A program made the position numbers and the translations under genes. From Tolypeutes matacus (taxonomy: Eukaryota > Chordata > Mammalia > Cingulata > Chlamyphoridae), in the NCBI GenBank assembly GCA_026826555.1, contig JAKSZT010053928.1:3937733-4001732 (forward strand): 64,000 bases of DNA, read 5' to 3'. The notes beneath the pieces were generated by a model, which saw only the letters and a program-made list of their open reading frames with translations, had not been told where the DNA came from and did not search any database. This document shows positions 63,962 through 64,000 of this stretch, one piece after another; position 1 is the first letter of the stretch, and the number at the start of each line of letters is the position of its first letter.

Positions 63962-64000
63962 TTCTGGTATATTGCTCCCAGCAGCCTTTTGCAAACTAAA

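Larger units (their letters stand above)
62989..64000 (+). mobile_element. MaLR-like LTR, right end cut by window, with two insertions
   Basis: Starts TGTGCTGGTTTGAGTCTTCT and runs to CCTTTTGCAAACTAAA at the last base, matching the end of the LTR at 55552 (AGCAAACTAAAACA). Shared blocks include TTAGATCACTTCAGTTAGGG-like and ATTATAAAAGCCAAC. Interrupted by a dimeric SINE (63047-63419) and an A-rich insert (63830-63947). Confidence 0.85.

Overview
This is a window of mammalian nuclear DNA, almost certainly from an armadillo (Xenarthra, Dasypus-like). Three things indicate this: long introns with canonical GT/AG splice sites around exons of two known vertebrate genes; very frequent tRNA-derived SINEs of the armadillo DAS-SINE type (head resembling GTGGCTCAA..., GGTTCGGTTCC, then an AAGCAGCAAGGGGG/ATAAATAAAT tail); and old mammalian repeats (MIR, L2, L1M, HAL1). 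It is not a prokaryotic or viral segment. I found no CRISPR array, operon or tRNA gene.

Layout. Positions 1-34.7 kb hold the 3' four-fifths of GPR155 (LYCHOS, lysosomal cholesterol-sensing protein) on the + strand. Fourteen exons (4874-32979) form one open frame of 714 complete codons, followed by a 3' UTR ending near 34.7 kb. The first coding exon(s), about 155 residues, lie upstream of the window. Positions 36.2-39.7 kb hold a processed pseudogene of TPX2 on the - strand, complete with 3' UTR and poly(A) and split by a later SINE. From 41.7 kb to at least 46.3 kb the three last coding exons of SCRN3 (secernin-3) run on the - strand, convergent with GPR155; its earlier exons must lie beyond 64 kb. 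Positions 46.4-64 kb look like one very long SCRN3 intron filled with repeats. It contains a FAU (ubiquitin-like/S30) processed pseudogene (+, 46.7-47.2 kb), an L1 interrupted by a HAL1 that is itself interrupted by three younger insertions (47.2-53.1 kb), a solo MaLR-like LTR with perfect 5-bp target duplications (55.55-56.18 kb), and a nearly intact ferritin light chain (FTL) retrocopy with its 5' UTR and iron-responsive element (60.65-61.58 kb).

How the parts relate. GPR155 and SCRN3 form the tail-to-tail pair known from other mammals. The retrocopies (TPX2, FAU, FTL), L1/HAL1, MaLR-like LTRs and tRNA SINEs record a long history of L1-driven retroposition. Many SINEs carry exact 11-15 bp target-site duplications, and several are dimeric (one perhaps trimeric), with two or more tRNA-like heads.

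I see no convincing undescribed multi-gene system. The points most worth a second look are the FTL retrocopy (long ORF, shifted C-terminus, altered loop-closing pair in the IRE), the multi-headed SINEs, the MaLR-like LTR family, and a 130-bp A-rich insert flanked by a 14-bp duplication at the right edge.
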